64,000 nt of DNA from Enterobacter cancerogenus (GCF_019047785.1 NZ_CP077290.1:3720001-3784000), one strand, 5' to 3'; counted from the stretch's first letter, positions 1 to 12,768 are shown. Numbers and translations: made by a program. Notes: generated by a model not told the origin, from the sequence alone.

Positions 1-337
1 GGCGAAAGGCCAGGAAAATGCCCGAGAGAACGGGTTGCAAAATGTGACATTCTTTCATCAAAATCTTGAGGATGATGTCACGCAACAACCCTGGGCAAGA
101 CAGGGCTTTGACAAGATCCTGCTCGACCCGGCCCGCGCCGGTGCGCCGGGGGTCATGCAACATATTATTAAACTCGCGCCAAAGCGTGTGGTCTATGTTT
201 CCTGTAATCCGGCAACGCTTGCCAGAGACAGCGAAGCATTAGTGAGCGGGGGTTACCAGATTCAGCGTCTGGCAATGCTGGACATGTTCCCGCACACTGG
301 TCATCTGGAATCGATCGTGTTGTTTGAGCACATCTAA
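1..337 (+). CDS. rlmD: 23S rRNA (uracil-1939-C5)-methyltransferase RlmD, C-terminal part
   Basis: The reading frame is open from the window edge (frame of base 2) to a TAA at 335-337, so the gene is cut at its 5' end and only about 111 C-terminal residues are visible. They contain the catalytic region of the TrmA/RumA family: LLDPARAG followed by [10 protein letters not shown], which includes the catalytic cysteine, and the tail [11 protein letters not shown]. The family uses SAM to methylate a uracil of 23S rRNA; the full enzyme also carries a TRAM domain and an Fe-S cluster that lie outside the window. relA follows on the same strand after 51 bases, as in E. coli. Confidence 0.95.
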   Translation, partial: AKGQENARENGLQNVTFFHQNLEDDVTQQPWARQGFDKILLDPARAGAPGVMQHIIKLAPKRVVYVSCNPATLARDSEALVSGGYQIQRLAMLDMFPHTGHLESIVLFEHI

Positions 338-388
338 TGAGTTTGGCTTGTCGACTTCGACAGGCCCTGGTCCCTAAAGGAGAGGACG

Positions 389-2620
389 ATGGTTGCGGTA
401 AGAAGTGCACATCTTAATAAAGCTGGTGAGTTTGACCCACAGAAATGGATCGCAAGTCTGGGAATTTCCAGCCAGCAGTCGTGTGAACGCTTAACCGAAA
501 CCTGGGCCTATTGTCTTCGCACCACCACAGGGCACCCTGACGCCGAACTCCTGCTGTGGCGCGGCATCGAAATGGTCGAAATCCTGTCCATGCTGAACAT
601 GGATATCGAAACGCTGCAGGCAGCGCTTCTGTTCCCGCTGGCAGACGCGGACGTGGTCAGTGAAGACGTGCTGGTTGAAAGCGTCGGAAAACCCGTGGTG
701 TCGTTGATTCACGGCGTGCGGGATATGGCGGCCATTCGCCAGCTTAAAGCGGCGCAAACCGATTCAGTCTCGTCGGATCAAGTCGATAACGTGCGTAGAA
801 TGCTGCTGGCGATGGTAGATGATTTCCGCTGCGTGGTGATTAAGCTGGCGGAACGGATTGCCCACCTGCGCGAGGTGAAAGATGCCCCGGAAGACGAGCG
901 CGTGCTCGCCGCGAAGGAGTGCACCAATATTTATGCGCCGCTGGCCAACCGCCTGGGTATCGGCCAGCTGAAGTGGGAACTGGAAGATTACTGCTTCCGC
1001 TATCTGCACCCGGCGGAGTACAAGCGCATTGCGAAACTGCTGCATGAGCGCCGTATCGACCGCGAGCACTACATCGAAGAGTTTGTCGGCGGCTTACGCA
1101 AGTCGATGAAAGAAGAGAACGTGCGGGCTGAAGTGTATGGCCGCCCGAAACACATCTACAGTATCTGGCGCAAAATGCAGAAAAAACATCTCGCCTTTGA
1201 CGAGTTGTTTGACGTGCGCGCCGTGCGGATCGTGGCGGAGCGCCTGCAGGACTGCTATGCCGCTCTGGGGATAGTGCATACTCACTTCCGCCATCTGCCG
1301 GACGAGTTTGATGACTACGTCGCCAACCCGAAACCGAACGGCTATCAGTCCATTCATACCGTGGTGCTTGGCCCGGGCGGCAAGACGGTTGAAATCCAGA
1401 TCCGTACCAAACAGATGCACGAAGAAGCCGAGCTGGGCGTGGCCGCACACTGGAAGTACAAAGAAGGCTCCTCTGGCGGAGCGCGCTCCGGCCATGAAGA
1501 CCGCATCGCCTGGCTGCGCAAGCTGATTGCGTGGCAGGAAGAGATGGCCGATTCCGGTGAAATGCTCGACGAAGTACGCAGTCAGGTCTTTGACGACCGG
1601 GTGTACGTCTTTACGCCGAAAGGCGACGTTGTCGATCTGCCGGCGGGCTCTACGCCGCTCGACTTTGCCTATCACATTCACAGCGATGTGGGGCACCGCT
1701 GCATCGGCGCGAAAATCGGCGGGCGCATTGTGCCGTTTACCTATCAGCTGCAGATGGGTGACCAGATCGAAATCATCACCCAGAAGCAGCCGAACCCGAG
1801 CCGGGACTGGCTTAACCCGAACCTGGGCTATGTCACCACCAGCCGCGGACGGTCTAAAATTCACGCCTGGTTCCGCAAGCAGGATCGTGACAAAAACATT
1901 CTTGCCGGTCGCCAGATCCTTGACGACGAGCTGGAACATATCGGCATCAGCCTGAAAGAGGCGGAGAAATTCCTGCTGCCGCGCTACAACTTTAACGAGC
2001 TTGACGAGCTGCTGGCGGCGATTGGCGGCGGGGATATCCGTCTCAACCAGATGGTCAACTTCCTGCAGGCGCAGTTCAACAAGCCGAGTGCGGAAGAGCA
2101 GGACGCGGCGGCGCTCAAGCAGCTTCAGCAGAAAACCTACGCCCCGCAGCAGCGCAGCAAAGACAATGGCCGGGTGGTGGTTGAAGGGGTAGGTAACTTG
2201 ATGCACCACATTGCCCGCTGCTGTCAGCCGATCCCTGGCGACGATATCGTCGGCTTTATCACCCAGGGGCGCGGGATCTCTATCCACCGCTCCGACTGCG
2301 ACCAGCTCGCCGAGCTGCAATCGCACGCGCCGGAGCGCATCGTGGAGGCCGTCTGGGGCGAAAGCTACTCCGCCGGGTATTCGCTGGTGGTTCGTGTCAC
2401 CGCAAACGACCGCAGCGGCCTGCTGCGCGATATCACCACCATTCTCGCCAACGAGAAGGTGAACGTGCTGGGCGTTGCCAGCCGCAGTGATACCCGCGAG
2501 CAGCTTGCCACTATCGATATGACTATCGAAATCTACAACCTGCAGGTGCTGGGCCGCGTGCTCGGCAAACTGAACCAGGTGCCGGATGTGATTGACGCCC
2601 GTCGTCTTCACGGCGGTTAA
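389..2620 (+). CDS. relA: GTP pyrophosphokinase RelA, (p)ppGpp synthetase I
   Basis: At 743 aa this is close to the 744 aa of E. coli RelA. RelA binds the ribosome when uncharged tRNA enters the A site and transfers pyrophosphate from ATP to GTP/GDP, starting the stringent response. In order: a degenerate HD (hydrolase-like) N-terminal domain, the synthetase domain with the acidic EFDD signature of monofunctional RelA near residue 306, a TGS domain around 405-465, a conserved-cysteine element (ARCCQPIPGD, about residue 612), and a C-terminal ACT/RRM domain starting at SLVVRVTANDRSG. The ATG at 389 follows AAAGGAGAGG and gives the family N-terminus MVAVRSAH. In E. coli mazEF follows; here the next gene is mazG. 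Confidence 0.98.
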   Translation: MVAVRSAHLNKAGEFDPQKWIASLGISSQQSCERLTETWAYCLRTTTGHPDAELLLWRGIEMVEILSMLNMDIETLQAALLFPLADADVVSEDVLVESVGKPVVSLIHGVRDMAAIRQLKAAQTDSVSSDQVDNVRRMLLAMVDDFRCVVIKLAERIAHLREVKDAPEDERVLAAKECTNIYAPLANRLGIGQLKWELEDYCFRYLHPAEYKRIAKLLHERRIDREHYIEEFVGGLRKSMKEENVRAEVYGRPKHIYSIWRKMQKKHLAFDELFDVRAVRIVAERLQDCYAALGIVHTHFRHLPDEFDDYVANPKPNGYQSIHTVVLGPGGKTVEIQIRTKQMHEEAELGVAAHWKYKEGSSGGARSGHEDRIAWLRKLIAWQEEMADSGEMLDEVRSQVFDDRVYVFTPKGDVVDLPAGSTPLDFAYHIHSDVGHRCIGAKIGGRIVPFTYQLQMGDQIEIITQKQPNPSRDWLNPNLGYVTTSRGRSKIHAWFRKQDRDKNILAGRQILDDELEHIGISLKEAEKFLLPRYNFNELDELLAAIGGGDIRLNQMVNFLQAQFNKPSAEEQDAAALKQLQQKTYAPQQRSKDNGRVVVEGVGNLMHHIARCCQPIPGDDIVGFITQGRGISIHRSDCDQLAELQSHAPERIVEAVWGESYSAGYSLVVRVTANDRSGLLRDITTILANEKVNVLGVASRSDTREQLATIDMTIEIYNLQVLGRVLGKLNQVPDVIDARRLHGG

Positions 2621-2635
2621 ACACACTCTTCTGCA

Positions 2636-2664
2636 GGCCGGGTAAGGCTTCGCCGCCACCCGGC
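2636..2664. repeat. REP-like palindrome between relA and mazG
   Basis: GCCGGGT and ACCCGGC arms flank a GC-rich centre (AAGGCTTCGCCGCC). This is the typical enterobacterial REP layout, and similar sequences lie at 7564, 11821, 12662, 30643 and 52051. It fills most of the 66-base relA-mazG spacer and may stabilise or partly terminate the relA message. Confidence 0.75.
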
Positions 2665-2686
2665 TTATTTTTTAATGGAAAAGACT

Positions 2687-3478
2687 ATGACGCAAATCGA
2701 CCGCCTGCTCGGCATCATGAAACGCCTGCGCGACCCGGAAAACGGCTGCCCGTGGGACAAAGAGCAGACATACGCGACCATCGCCCCGTACACGCTTGAA
2801 GAGACCTACGAAGTGCTGGACGCCATTTCTCGCGAAGATTTTGACGACCTGCGCGGCGAGCTGGGCGATCTGCTGTTCCAGGTGGTGTTCTACGCCCAGA
2901 TGGCGCAGGAAGAGGGGCGTTTTAACTTTGACGATATCTGCGCCGCCATCAGCGACAAGCTGGAGCGCCGTCATCCGCACATTTTTGGCGATGCCACCGC
3001 GGGCAACAGCACGGAAGTGCTGGCGCGCTGGGAAGCGATCAAAAGCGACGAACGCGCGGAAAAATCCCAACACTCTGCGCTGGACGACATCCCGCTGAAC
3101 CTGCCCGCGCTGATGCGCGCCCATAAAATTCAGAAACGCTGTTCTGCCGTTGGCTTTGACTGGACCTCCCTCGGCCCGGTGCTGGATAAAGTGCATGAAG
3201 AAATTGATGAAGTGATGCACGAAGCGCAGCAGGCCGTGGTGGATGAGGCGAAACTCGAGGAGGAGATGGGCGATCTGCTGTTTGCCACCGTCAATCTTTC
3301 ACGCCACCTGGGGGTAAAAGCGGAAACCGCGCTGCAAAAAGCCAACATAAAGTTTGAACGACGCTTTCGTGAAGTCGAACGCATTGTGGCCTCGCGCGGC
3401 CTGGAAATGACCGGGATTGACCTTGATGTGATGGAAGAGGTGTGGCAGGAAGTAAAACGCCAGGAATCTGATCTCTAA
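2687..3478 (+). CDS. mazG: Nucleoside triphosphate pyrophosphohydrolase MazG
   Basis: MazG hydrolyses NTPs and dNTPs to monophosphates and pyrophosphate, and in E. coli it lowers ppGpp. The protein has two tandem MazG folds, each with acidic Mg-binding helices: EETYE with GELGDLLF in the first half, and EEEMGDLLF in the second. I chose the ATG at 2687 (MTQIDRLLGIMKRLRDPE), which gives 263 aa, the E. coli length. An in-frame ATG at 2675 lies 12 bases upstream, and its GGAAAAG then serves as the Shine-Dalgarno of the chosen start. It follows relA directly, with no toxin-antitoxin pair between. Confidence 0.96.
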   Translation: MTQIDRLLGIMKRLRDPENGCPWDKEQTYATIAPYTLEETYEVLDAISREDFDDLRGELGDLLFQVVFYAQMAQEEGRFNFDDICAAISDKLERRHPHIFGDATAGNSTEVLARWEAIKSDERAEKSQHSALDDIPLNLPALMRAHKIQKRCSAVGFDWTSLGPVLDKVHEEIDEVMHEAQQAVVDEAKLEEEMGDLLFATVNLSRHLGVKAETALQKANIKFERRFREVERIVASRGLEMTGIDLDVMEEVWQEVKRQESDL

Positions 3479-3620
3479 CGGTATTTTGCGATCAAGCGCA
3501 ATTTGTGTGATTTTTTAAATGACAAGCGCTTGATTTGCGTCAAAAACATTTACCCAAAAGGGGCTATTTTCTCACACCTTATGTTTGTCATGGCCTGGAA
3601 TGGAGACGGAGAATGAATGT

Positions 3621-3649
3621 TTGTGGCGCTCGCCGTGTTCGGGTATACT
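3621..3649 (+). promoter_or_regulatory. Candidate sigma-70 promoter of pyrG
   Basis: TTGTGG (3621-3626) and TATACT (3644-3649) are separated by exactly 17 bases, and the pyrG ATG is 52 bases further on. The 223-base mazG-pyrG gap holds no other gene. No terminator is visible after mazG, so read-through is also possible. Confidence 0.55.
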
Positions 3650-3686
3650 ACTTTCCCGTCCTGGTTATTCCATCGTTTCACCCTAA

Positions 3687-5339
<1,653 letters not shown>

Positions 5340-5349
5340 AAAAAGTTAG

Positions 5350-6720
<1,371 letters not shown>

Positions 6721-6740
6721 TCCTGAACCTGCGTTCTGAT

Positions 6741-6766
6741 AAAAACCCGCTTCGGCGGGTTTTTTT
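6741..6766 (+). terminator. Rho-independent terminator of eno
   Basis: An AAACCCGC / GCGGGTTT stem with a TTCG tetraloop is followed by an uninterrupted T-run, 20 bases after the eno stop codon. A textbook intrinsic terminator. Confidence 0.92.
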
Positions 6767-6851
6767 ATGTCTGCGCTAAAGCAGCTCTCGCGGATGACCT
6801 TGAGGGCAACATCTGCGATAATTAGTGTTCACCCCATTAACAGAGTTGACT

Positions 6852-7523
6852 ATGCAGTACCCGATTAACGAGATGTTCCAGACCCTGCAAGGCGAGGGTT
6901 ACTTTACCGGCGTTCCCGCTATTTTTATTCGTTTACAGGGATGCCCGGTTGGCTGCGCCTGGTGTGATACCAAACATACGTGGGATAAACTCGCAGATCG
7001 GGAAGTGTCGCTGTTTAGCATTCTGGCGAAAACCAAAGAGAGCGATAAGTGGGGCGCGGGCAACGCGGAAGATCTGCTGGCTATCATCGGCCGTCAGGGC
7101 TGGACGGCGCGCCATGTGGTGATCACCGGTGGTGAACCCTGCATTCACGACTTAATGCCGTTGACCGAACTGCTTGAGAAGAACGGCTATAGCTGCCAGA
7201 TCGAAACCAGCGGCACCCATGAAGTTCGCTGCTCTCACACGACCTGGGTCACGGTCTCGCCGAAGGTAAACATGCGCGGCGGATACGACGTGCTGTCTCA
7301 GGCGCTGGAGCGCGCGGATGAGATTAAACATCCGGTTGGCCGCGTGCGGGATATCGAAGCCCTGGACGAACTGCTGGCGACGCTGACGGATGAAAAACAG
7401 CGCATCATTGCGCTACAGCCCATCAGCCAGAAAGAAGATGCCACGCGCCTGTGCATCGAAACCTGCATTGCGCGTAACTGGCGTCTGTCTATGCAAACGC
7501 ATAAGTACCTGAATATTGCTTAA
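6852..7523 (+). CDS. queE: 7-carboxy-7-deazaguanine synthase QueE (radical SAM)
   Basis: QueE converts 6-carboxy-5,6,7,8-tetrahydropterin to 7-carboxy-7-deazaguanine on the path to queuosine in tRNA. The protein is 223 aa, equal to E. coli QueE. The radical-SAM cluster motif is the CX3CX2C variant in GCPVGCAWCDT (cysteines about 31, 35, 38), followed by the SAM-site sequence VITGGEP. The ATG at 6852 gives MQYPINEMFQTLQGEGYF; an in-frame start at 6825 is not conserved. It is convergent with queD, which makes its substrate, so two steps of the same pathway face each other across a terminator and a REP element. Confidence 0.97.
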   Translation: MQYPINEMFQTLQGEGYFTGVPAIFIRLQGCPVGCAWCDTKHTWDKLADREVSLFSILAKTKESDKWGAGNAEDLLAIIGRQGWTARHVVITGGEPCIHDLMPLTELLEKNGYSCQIETSGTHEVRCSHTTWVTVSPKVNMRGGYDVLSQALERADEIKHPVGRVRDIEALDELLATLTDEKQRIIALQPISQKEDATRLCIETCIARNWRLSMQTHKYLNIA

Positions 7524-7556
7524 AAAAAAGCCCGGTGGCGCTAGCGCTTACCGGGC
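7522..7556 (-). terminator. Terminator between convergent queD and queE
   Basis: GCCCGGT / ACCGGGC arms at 7530-7536 and 7550-7556 flank GGCGCTAGCGCTT. On the minus strand the hairpin is followed by eight Ts (7529-7522), a strong queD terminator. On the plus strand only CTGTTTT follows, so queE termination would be weaker. The A-run overlaps the queE TAA. Confidence 0.75.
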
Positions 7557-7563
7557 CTGTTTT

Positions 7564-7600
7564 GTAGGCCGGATAAGACGCTTTGCGTCGCCATCCGGCG
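7564..7600. repeat. REP element
   Basis: GTAGGCCGGATAAGACGC then TTTGCGTCGCCATCCGGC: imperfect inverted arms with the canonical enterobacterial REP core. It lies between the hairpin at 7530 and the 3' end of queD. Confidence 0.85.
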
Positions 7601-7607
7601 CTTAGCT

Positions 7608-7973
7608 TCACTCGCCGCGATAGATACAGCCTGCCGTGCAGGTCTCTTTGATCATCACCGCGCTGAGCAGCGGCACCAGCGGTTTCACCTGATCCCAAAT
7701 CCACTTTGCCAGCACTTCGCTGGTCGGGTTTTCAAGGCCCGGAATATCGTTCAGATAGTAGTGATCCAGACGATCGTACGTCGGTTTGAACGCCGCTTTC
7801 AGCTCGGCGAAATCCATGATCCAACCGGTATGCGGATCGACTTCACCTGTGATTTCAAGACGCACCATAAAAGAGTGCCCGTGCAGACGGCCACATTTGT
7901 GCCCGGCGGGAACGTGTGGAAGATGGTGTGCGGCTTCGAAGATGAAATCTTTAAACAGTGTGGTGGACATCAT
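7608..7973 (-). CDS. queD: 6-carboxy-5,6,7,8-tetrahydropterin synthase QueD
   Basis: QueD, a member of the 6-pyruvoyl-tetrahydropterin synthase fold, turns 7,8-dihydroneopterin triphosphate into 6-carboxytetrahydropterin, the QueE substrate. The 121-aa length equals E. coli QueD. The zinc-binding histidines are visible in EAAHHL and in LHGHSF, the catalytic cysteine in HKCGRLHGH, and the C-terminal KETCTAGC is conserved. The start is ATGATG at 7973; either ATG could serve. It runs convergently to queE and divergently from the cysJIH operon. Confidence 0.97.
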   Translation of the reverse strand: MMSTTLFKDFIFEAAHHLPHVPAGHKCGRLHGHSFMVRLEITGEVDPHTGWIMDFAELKAAFKPTYDRLDHYYLNDIPGLENPTSEVLAKWIWDQVKPLVPLLSAVMIKETCTAGCIYRGE

Positions 7974-8278
7974 GAACTCTCAAATAATGCGGAAAAAACC
8001 GCCGCATAGTACCGGAAAGCACATTTTTTAGCATTAACTAAAACGGCCTTTACAGTGACGGCTGCAAAAAGTGACCCAAATTATGGTTTTTATTTTTCTA
8101 TATCAGTAACTTAATTAATCGCTTTTATCGTTAAGAACGATAACTAAAACAGGTTAGTTCATTTGGTTATTAATTATTTCCATCCCTTCTTTAATTGTTA
8201 TTATCCTCGCCGTTAACCTTATCTTCAGTTTGGATTTATTCGCTTAAAGTCCGCTTTGCTACTGGAACATAACGACGC
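7974..8278 (+). promoter_or_regulatory. queD-cysJ intergenic region with the presumed CysB-dependent cysJIH promoter
   Basis: This 305-base gap is clearly AT-rich against its neighbours and holds no credible ORF. A -10-like TATTAT lies at 8199-8204, but the hexamer 17 bases upstream (ATTTCC) is poor, as expected for an activator-dependent promoter. In enterics CysB with N-acetylserine activates cysJIH from sites in this gap. The direct and inverted TTAAT/ATTAA-rich stretch from about 8108 to 8190 is the plausible CysB region. Site assignment is inference. Confidence 0.45.
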
Positions 8279-10084
8279 ATGACAACACAGGCCCCACCTT
8301 CAAACTTGCTTCCGCTAAACCCGGAGCAACTGGCGCGCCTTCAGGCCGCGACCACTGATTTTTCACCCACACAGCTCGCCTGGGTCTCCGGCTATTTCTG
8401 GGGAATGTTGAACCAGCAGCCTGGTGCTGTGGCGACGGCGCCTGCTGCTGTCGCACAACCCCCGGCCATTACGCTGATTTCCGCCTCGCAGACGGGTAAC
8501 GCGCGCCGCGTGGCAGAGCAGCTTCGCGATGATCTGCTGGCAGCCAAACTGAACGTGAACCTGGTGAATGCCGGGGAGTATAAATTCAAACAAATCGCGT
8601 CGGAAAAATTGCTGGTGGTGGTGGCCTCTACCCAGGGTGAAGGTGAACCCGCTGAAGAAGCGGTAGCGTTGCATAAGTTCTTGTTCTCGAAGAAAGCCCC
8701 TAAGCTTGAGGGTACCGCCTTTGCCGTGTTCGGCCTGGGGGATACTTCCTATGAATTCTTCAGCCAGTCCGGAAAAGATTTCGACAGCAGGCTGGCGGAA
8801 CTGGGCGCAGAGCGTCTGCTGGATCGCGTGGATGCGGATGTGGAATACCAGCCCGCGGCGGCCGAGTGGCGTGCACGTATTGTTGACGTGCTGAAATCGC
8901 GCGTCCCGCAAGAGTCCCCGGCCCAGGCGGCGGTTACCGCCGCTGGCGCAGTGAACGATATTCACACCAGCCCGTATACCAAAGAAGAGCCGCTGACGGC
9001 GAGCCTCTCCGTTAATCAGAAAATTACCGGTCGCGACTCTGAAAAAGACGTTCGCCATATCGAAATCGATCTCGGCGACTCTGGCCTGCGCTACCAGCCG
9101 GGCGATGCGCTGGGCGTCTGGTATCAGAACGACCCTGCATTAGTGAACGAGCTGGTGGAGTTGCTGTGGCTGAAGGGCGATGAAACCGTCACCCTGGACG
9201 GCAAAACGCTGCCGCTTGCCGAAGCACTGCAGTGGCATTTTGAGCTGACGGTGAATACCGCCAATATCGTTGAGAACTACGCCACCTTAACGCGCAGCGA
9301 ATCGCTGCTGCCGCTGGTGGGCGATAAAGCGAAGCTGCAGCATTACGCGGCGACCACGCCGATTGTCGATATGGTGCGTTTCTCTCCGGCACAGCTGGAT
9401 GCCGACGCCCTGATCGGCCTGCTGCGTCCGCTGACGCCGCGCCTGTACTCCATTGCCTCCTCGCAGGCAGAAGTGGAAAACGAAGTGCACGTCACCGTGG
9501 GCGTAGTACGTTACGACATCGAAGGCCGCGCGCGGGCTGGTGGCGCCTCGAGTTTCCTGGCCGACCGCGTGGAGGAAGAGGGCGACGTGCGCGTGTTCAT
9601 TGAGCACAACGATAACTTCCGCCTGCCGGCCAACCCGGAAACACCGGTCATTATGATTGGCCCGGGCACCGGCATCGCGCCGTTCCGCGCCTTTATGCAG
9701 CAGCGCGCGGCGGACGAGGCCCCGGGCAAAAACTGGTTGTTCTTCGGCAACCCGCACTTTACCGAGGATTTCCTCTATCAGGTTGAGTGGCAGCGCTATG
9801 TCAAAGAGGGCGTGCTCTCGCGCATCGACCTGGCCTGGTCTCGCGACCAAAAAGAAAAAGTCTACGTACAAGACAAACTGCGCGAACAGGGCGCAGAGCT
9901 GTGGCGCTGGATCAATGACGGTGCCCACATTTATGTCTGCGGCGACGCCAATCGCATGGCGAAAGACGTTGAGCAGGCGTTACTGGAAGTGATTGCCGAA
10001 TTCGGCGGTATGGACGTCGAAACGGCGGACGAGTTTTTAAGTGAGCTGCGCGTTGAGCGCCGTTATCAGCGAGATGTCTACTAA
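8279..10084 (+). CDS. cysJ: Sulfite reductase (NADPH) flavoprotein alpha subunit
   Basis: CysJ passes electrons from NADPH through FAD and FMN to the hemoprotein CysI for six-electron reduction of sulfite to sulfide. The protein is 601 aa (E. coli 599). The FMN flavodoxin domain (about 64-202) shows [13 protein letters not shown] and STQGEGEP. After a linker come the FAD domain with RLYSIASS and the NADPH domain with [12 protein letters not shown], ending in the conserved [10 protein letters not shown]. The variable linker around residue 205-220 explains the small length difference. First gene of cysJIH; its TAA shares a base with the cysI ATG (TAATG). Confidence 0.97.
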   Translation: MTTQAPPSNLLPLNPEQLARLQAATTDFSPTQLAWVSGYFWGMLNQQPGAVATAPAAVAQPPAITLISASQTGNARRVAEQLRDDLLAAKLNVNLVNAGEYKFKQIASEKLLVVVASTQGEGEPAEEAVALHKFLFSKKAPKLEGTAFAVFGLGDTSYEFFSQSGKDFDSRLAELGAERLLDRVDADVEYQPAAAEWRARIVDVLKSRVPQESPAQAAVTAAGAVNDIHTSPYTKEEPLTASLSVNQKITGRDSEKDVRHIEIDLGDSGLRYQPGDALGVWYQNDPALVNELVELLWLKGDETVTLDGKTLPLAEALQWHFELTVNTANIVENYATLTRSESLLPLVGDKAKLQHYAATTPIVDMVRFSPAQLDADALIGLLRPLTPRLYSIASSQAEVENEVHVTVGVVRYDIEGRARAGGASSFLADRVEEEGDVRVFIEHNDNFRLPANPETPVIMIGPGTGIAPFRAFMQQRAADEAPGKNWLFFGNPHFTEDFLYQVEWQRYVKEGVLSRIDLAWSRDQKEKVYVQDKLREQGAELWRWINDGAHIYVCGDANRMAKDVEQALLEVIAEFGGMDVETADEFLSELRVERRYQRDVY

Positions 10085-11796
10085 TGAGCGAAAAACATCC
10101 TGGCCCACTGGTGGTCGAAGGCAAACTGTCTGATGCCGAGCGCATGAAGGTAGAGAGCAACTACCTGCGCGGCACCATTGCCGAAGATTTGAACGACGGT
10201 CTGACCGGCGGTTTCAAAGGCGATAACTTCCTGCTGATCCGTTTCCACGGAATGTACCAGCAGGACGACCGCGATATCCGCGCCGAGCGCGCGGAGCAGA
10301 AGCTGGAGCCGCGCCACGCGATGCTGCTGCGCTGCCGCCTACCGGGTGGGGTGATCACCACGAAACAGTGGCAGGCGATCGACAAGTTTGCCGGTGAAAA
10401 CACTATTTACGGCAGCATCCGTCTGACCAACCGTCAGACCTTCCAGTTCCACGGCATTCTGAAGAAGAACGTCAAACCGGTGCATCAGATGCTGCACTCC
10501 GTGGGCCTGGACGCGCTGGCGACCGCCAACGACATGAACCGTAACGTGCTCTGCACCTCGAACCCGTACGAGTCCGAGCTGCATGCCGAAGCCTACGAAT
10601 GGGCGAAGAAGATCTCCGAACATCTGCTGCCGCGCACCCGCGCCTATGCGGAGATCTGGCTCGATCAGGAAAAAGTCGCGACCACCGACGAAGAACCGAT
10701 CCTCGGCCAGACCTATCTGCCGCGTAAGTTCAAAACCACGGTGGTGATCCCGCCGCAGAACGATATCGATCTGCACGCCAATGACATGAACTTCGTGGCG
10801 ATCGCTGAAAACGGCAAGCTGGTCGGCTTTAACCTGCTGGTGGGCGGTGGTCTCTCCATTGAACACGGGAATAAGAAAACCTACGCTCGTACCGCAAGCG
10901 AGTTTGGCTACCTGCCGCTGGAGCACACGCTGGCCGTCGCGGAAGCGGTGGTTACGACCCAGCGCGACTGGGGAAACCGTACCGACCGTAAGAATGCCAA
11001 AACCAAATACACCCTTGAGCGCGTGGGCGTTGAGACGTTCAAAGAGGAAGTGGAGCGTCGCGCAGGTATTAAATTTGAACCGATCCGTCCTTATGAATTC
11101 ACCGGTCGCGGCGACCGCATTGGCTGGGTGAAAGGTATCGACGATAACTGGCACCTGACGCTGTTTATCGAAAATGGCCGTATCCAGGATTATCCGGGCC
11201 GTCCGCTGAAAACCGGTCTGCTGGAAATTGCAAAAATTCACCAGGGCGAGTTCCGCATTACCGCTAACCAGAACCTGATTATTGCCGGCGTGCCGGAAAA
11301 CCAGAAGGCGACGATCGAGGCGCTGGCGCGGGAACACGGATTGATGAACGCCGTGAAGCCGCAGCGCGAAAACTCGATGGCCTGCGTGTCATTCCCGACC
11401 TGCCCGCTGGCGATGGCCGAGGCGGAACGCTTCCTGCCATCGTTTACCGACAAGGTCGAAGCGATTCTTCAAAAATACGGTATCCCGGACGAGCATATTG
11501 TTATGCGCGTTACCGGCTGCCCGAACGGCTGTGGCCGTGCGATGCTGGCCGAGCTGGGGCTGGTTGGCAAAGCGCCGGGCCGCTACAACGTTCACCTTGG
11601 CGGTAACCGTATGGGGACACGTATTCCACGGATGTACCGCGAAAACATCACGGAGCCGGAAATTCTCGATTCCATTGACCAGCTTGTCGGGCGCTGGGCG
11701 AAAGAGCGCGAAGCGGGTGAAGGCTTCGGCGACTTTACGGTACGTGCGGGCATCATCCGCCCGGTGCTCGATCCCGCACGGGATTTTTGGGAGTAA
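10084..11796 (+). CDS. cysI: Sulfite reductase (NADPH) hemoprotein beta subunit
   Basis: CysI binds siroheme coupled to a [4Fe-4S] cluster and reduces sulfite to sulfide. At 570 aa it has the E. coli length. The cluster/siroheme ligands are visible as CVSFPTC (about 434-440) and CPNGC (about 479-483); two ferredoxin-like nitrite/sulfite reductase repeats precede and surround them, with the substrate-site sequence [12 protein letters not shown] in the first. The start codon overlaps the cysJ stop by one base, so the two subunits are translationally coupled. Siroheme for this protein would come from the cysG-type gene at 14051. Confidence 0.98.
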   Translation: MSEKHPGPLVVEGKLSDAERMKVESNYLRGTIAEDLNDGLTGGFKGDNFLLIRFHGMYQQDDRDIRAERAEQKLEPRHAMLLRCRLPGGVITTKQWQAIDKFAGENTIYGSIRLTNRQTFQFHGILKKNVKPVHQMLHSVGLDALATANDMNRNVLCTSNPYESELHAEAYEWAKKISEHLLPRTRAYAEIWLDQEKVATTDEEPILGQTYLPRKFKTTVVIPPQNDIDLHANDMNFVAIAENGKLVGFNLLVGGGLSIEHGNKKTYARTASEFGYLPLEHTLAVAEAVVTTQRDWGNRTDRKNAKTKYTLERVGVETFKEEVERRAGIKFEPIRPYEFTGRGDRIGWVKGIDDNWHLTLFIENGRIQDYPGRPLKTGLLEIAKIHQGEFRITANQNLIIAGVPENQKATIEALAREHGLMNAVKPQRENSMACVSFPTCPLAMAEAERFLPSFTDKVEAILQKYGIPDEHIVMRVTGCPNGCGRAMLAELGLVGKAPGRYNVHLGGNRMGTRIPRMYRENITEPEILDSIDQLVGRWAKEREAGEGFGDFTVRAGIIRPVLDPARDFWE

Positions 11797-11820
11797 CATC
11801 CCGACGGTTTAACAGGTGTT

Positions 11821-11850
11821 GTAGGCCGGGCATACGCCGTGCCGCCCGGA
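11821..11850. repeat. REP-like palindrome inside the cysJIH operon
   Basis: GTAGGCCGGGCATACGCCGT then GCCGCCCGG, within the 75-base cysI-cysH spacer. Its position inside an operon could set differential mRNA stability between cysJI and cysH. Confidence 0.65.
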
Positions 11851-11871
11851 AAACAGGCTAACGAGGTCTTT

Positions 11872-12606
11872 ATGTCCGTACTCGATCTAAACGCGCTTAA
11901 CGCATTGCCAAAAGTCGAACGTATTCTGGCTCTCGCAGAAACCAACGCGCATCTCGAAACGCTGGACGCCGAAGGGCGCGTGGCGTGGGCGCTGGAAAAC
12001 CTGCCGGGTGACTATGTGCTCTCGTCGAGCTTCGGTATCCAGGCGGCGGTCAGCCTGCATCTGGTGAACCAGATCCGCCCGGACATTCCGGTGATCCTCA
12101 CCGATACCGGCTACCTGTTCCCGGAAACCTACCGGTTTATTGACGAACTGACGGACAAGCTCAAGCTGAACCTGAAGGTCTACCGCGCGACGGAAAGCGC
12201 GGCCTGGCAGGAGGCACGCTACGGCAAGCTGTGGGAGCAGGGCGTTGAGGGCATTGAGAAATACAATGAGCTTAACAAGGTCGAGCCGATGAACCGGGCG
12301 TTAAAAGAGCTGAATGCGCAAACCTGGTTTGCCGGTTTGCGTCGCGAGCAGTCCGGTAGCAGGGCCTCGCTGCCGGTACTGGCGGTGCAGCGCGGCGTGT
12401 TTAAGGTGCTGCCAATCATCGACTGGGATAACCGGACGGTATACCAGTATCTGCAAAAACACGGGTTGAAATACCATCCGCTGTGGGATGAAGGCTATCT
12501 GTCGGTAGGGGATACCCACACCACGCGTAAATGGGAGCCGGGCATGGCCGAAGAAGAGACGCGCTTCTTCGGGCTGAAGCGCGAATGCGGGTTGCACGAA
12601 GGGTGA
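11872..12606 (+). CDS. cysH: Phosphoadenosine phosphosulfate reductase (thioredoxin-dependent)
   Basis: CysH reduces PAPS to sulfite using thioredoxin. The protein is 244 aa, equal to E. coli CysH. The PP-loop-type nucleotide site is seen as [11 protein letters not shown], and the single catalytic cysteine is in the C-terminal signature KRECGLHEG. There are no extra cysteine pairs of the APS-reductase type, so PAPS rather than APS should be the substrate. The ATG at 11872 ([18 protein letters not shown]) follows AACGAGG; an upstream in-frame start at 11839 reads through the REP and is not conserved. Last gene of cysJIH. Confidence 0.97.
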   Translation: MSVLDLNALNALPKVERILALAETNAHLETLDAEGRVAWALENLPGDYVLSSSFGIQAAVSLHLVNQIRPDIPVILTDTGYLFPETYRFIDELTDKLKLNLKVYRATESAAWQEARYGKLWEQGVEGIEKYNELNKVEPMNRALKELNAQTWFAGLRREQSGSRASLPVLAVQRGVFKVLPIIDWDNRTVYQYLQKHGLKYHPLWDEGYLSVGDTHTTRKWEPGMAEEETRFFGLKRECGLHEG

Positions 12607-12618
12607 TCAGCTTTCAGT

Positions 12619-12745
12619 CCTTTCCCTGTGGGGGAGGGCATCAGACCGTGCTTAAGCCTTTGCCCGGTGGCGCTGCGCTTACCAGGCCTACGGGTGATGG
12701 GGGTTTGCTCCCTCTCCCTGTGGGAGAGGGGGGGGTGAGGGCATC
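12619..12745. repeat. Composite repeat between convergent cysH and iap
   Basis: Three palindromic units fill the gap: TTTCCCTGTGGGGGAGGG at 12621, a degenerate REP (GCCCGGT ... ACCAGGC, 12662-12687), and a perfect 9-bp stem CCCTCTCCC-TGT-GGGAGAGGG at 12710-12730 followed by GGGGGTGAGGGCAT. The last unit recurs at 52094, again downstream of a REP and again between convergent genes. No CRISPR-like spaced repeats are present. Confidence 0.7.
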
Positions 12746-12768
12746 TGGCCCCACGATACTAAAAAACC

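Noticed and set aside
1094..2659. 521-residue open frame on the minus strand
   Set aside because: It lies wholly opposite relA, is an artefact of high GC at third positions, has no family features, and relA is clearly the real gene.
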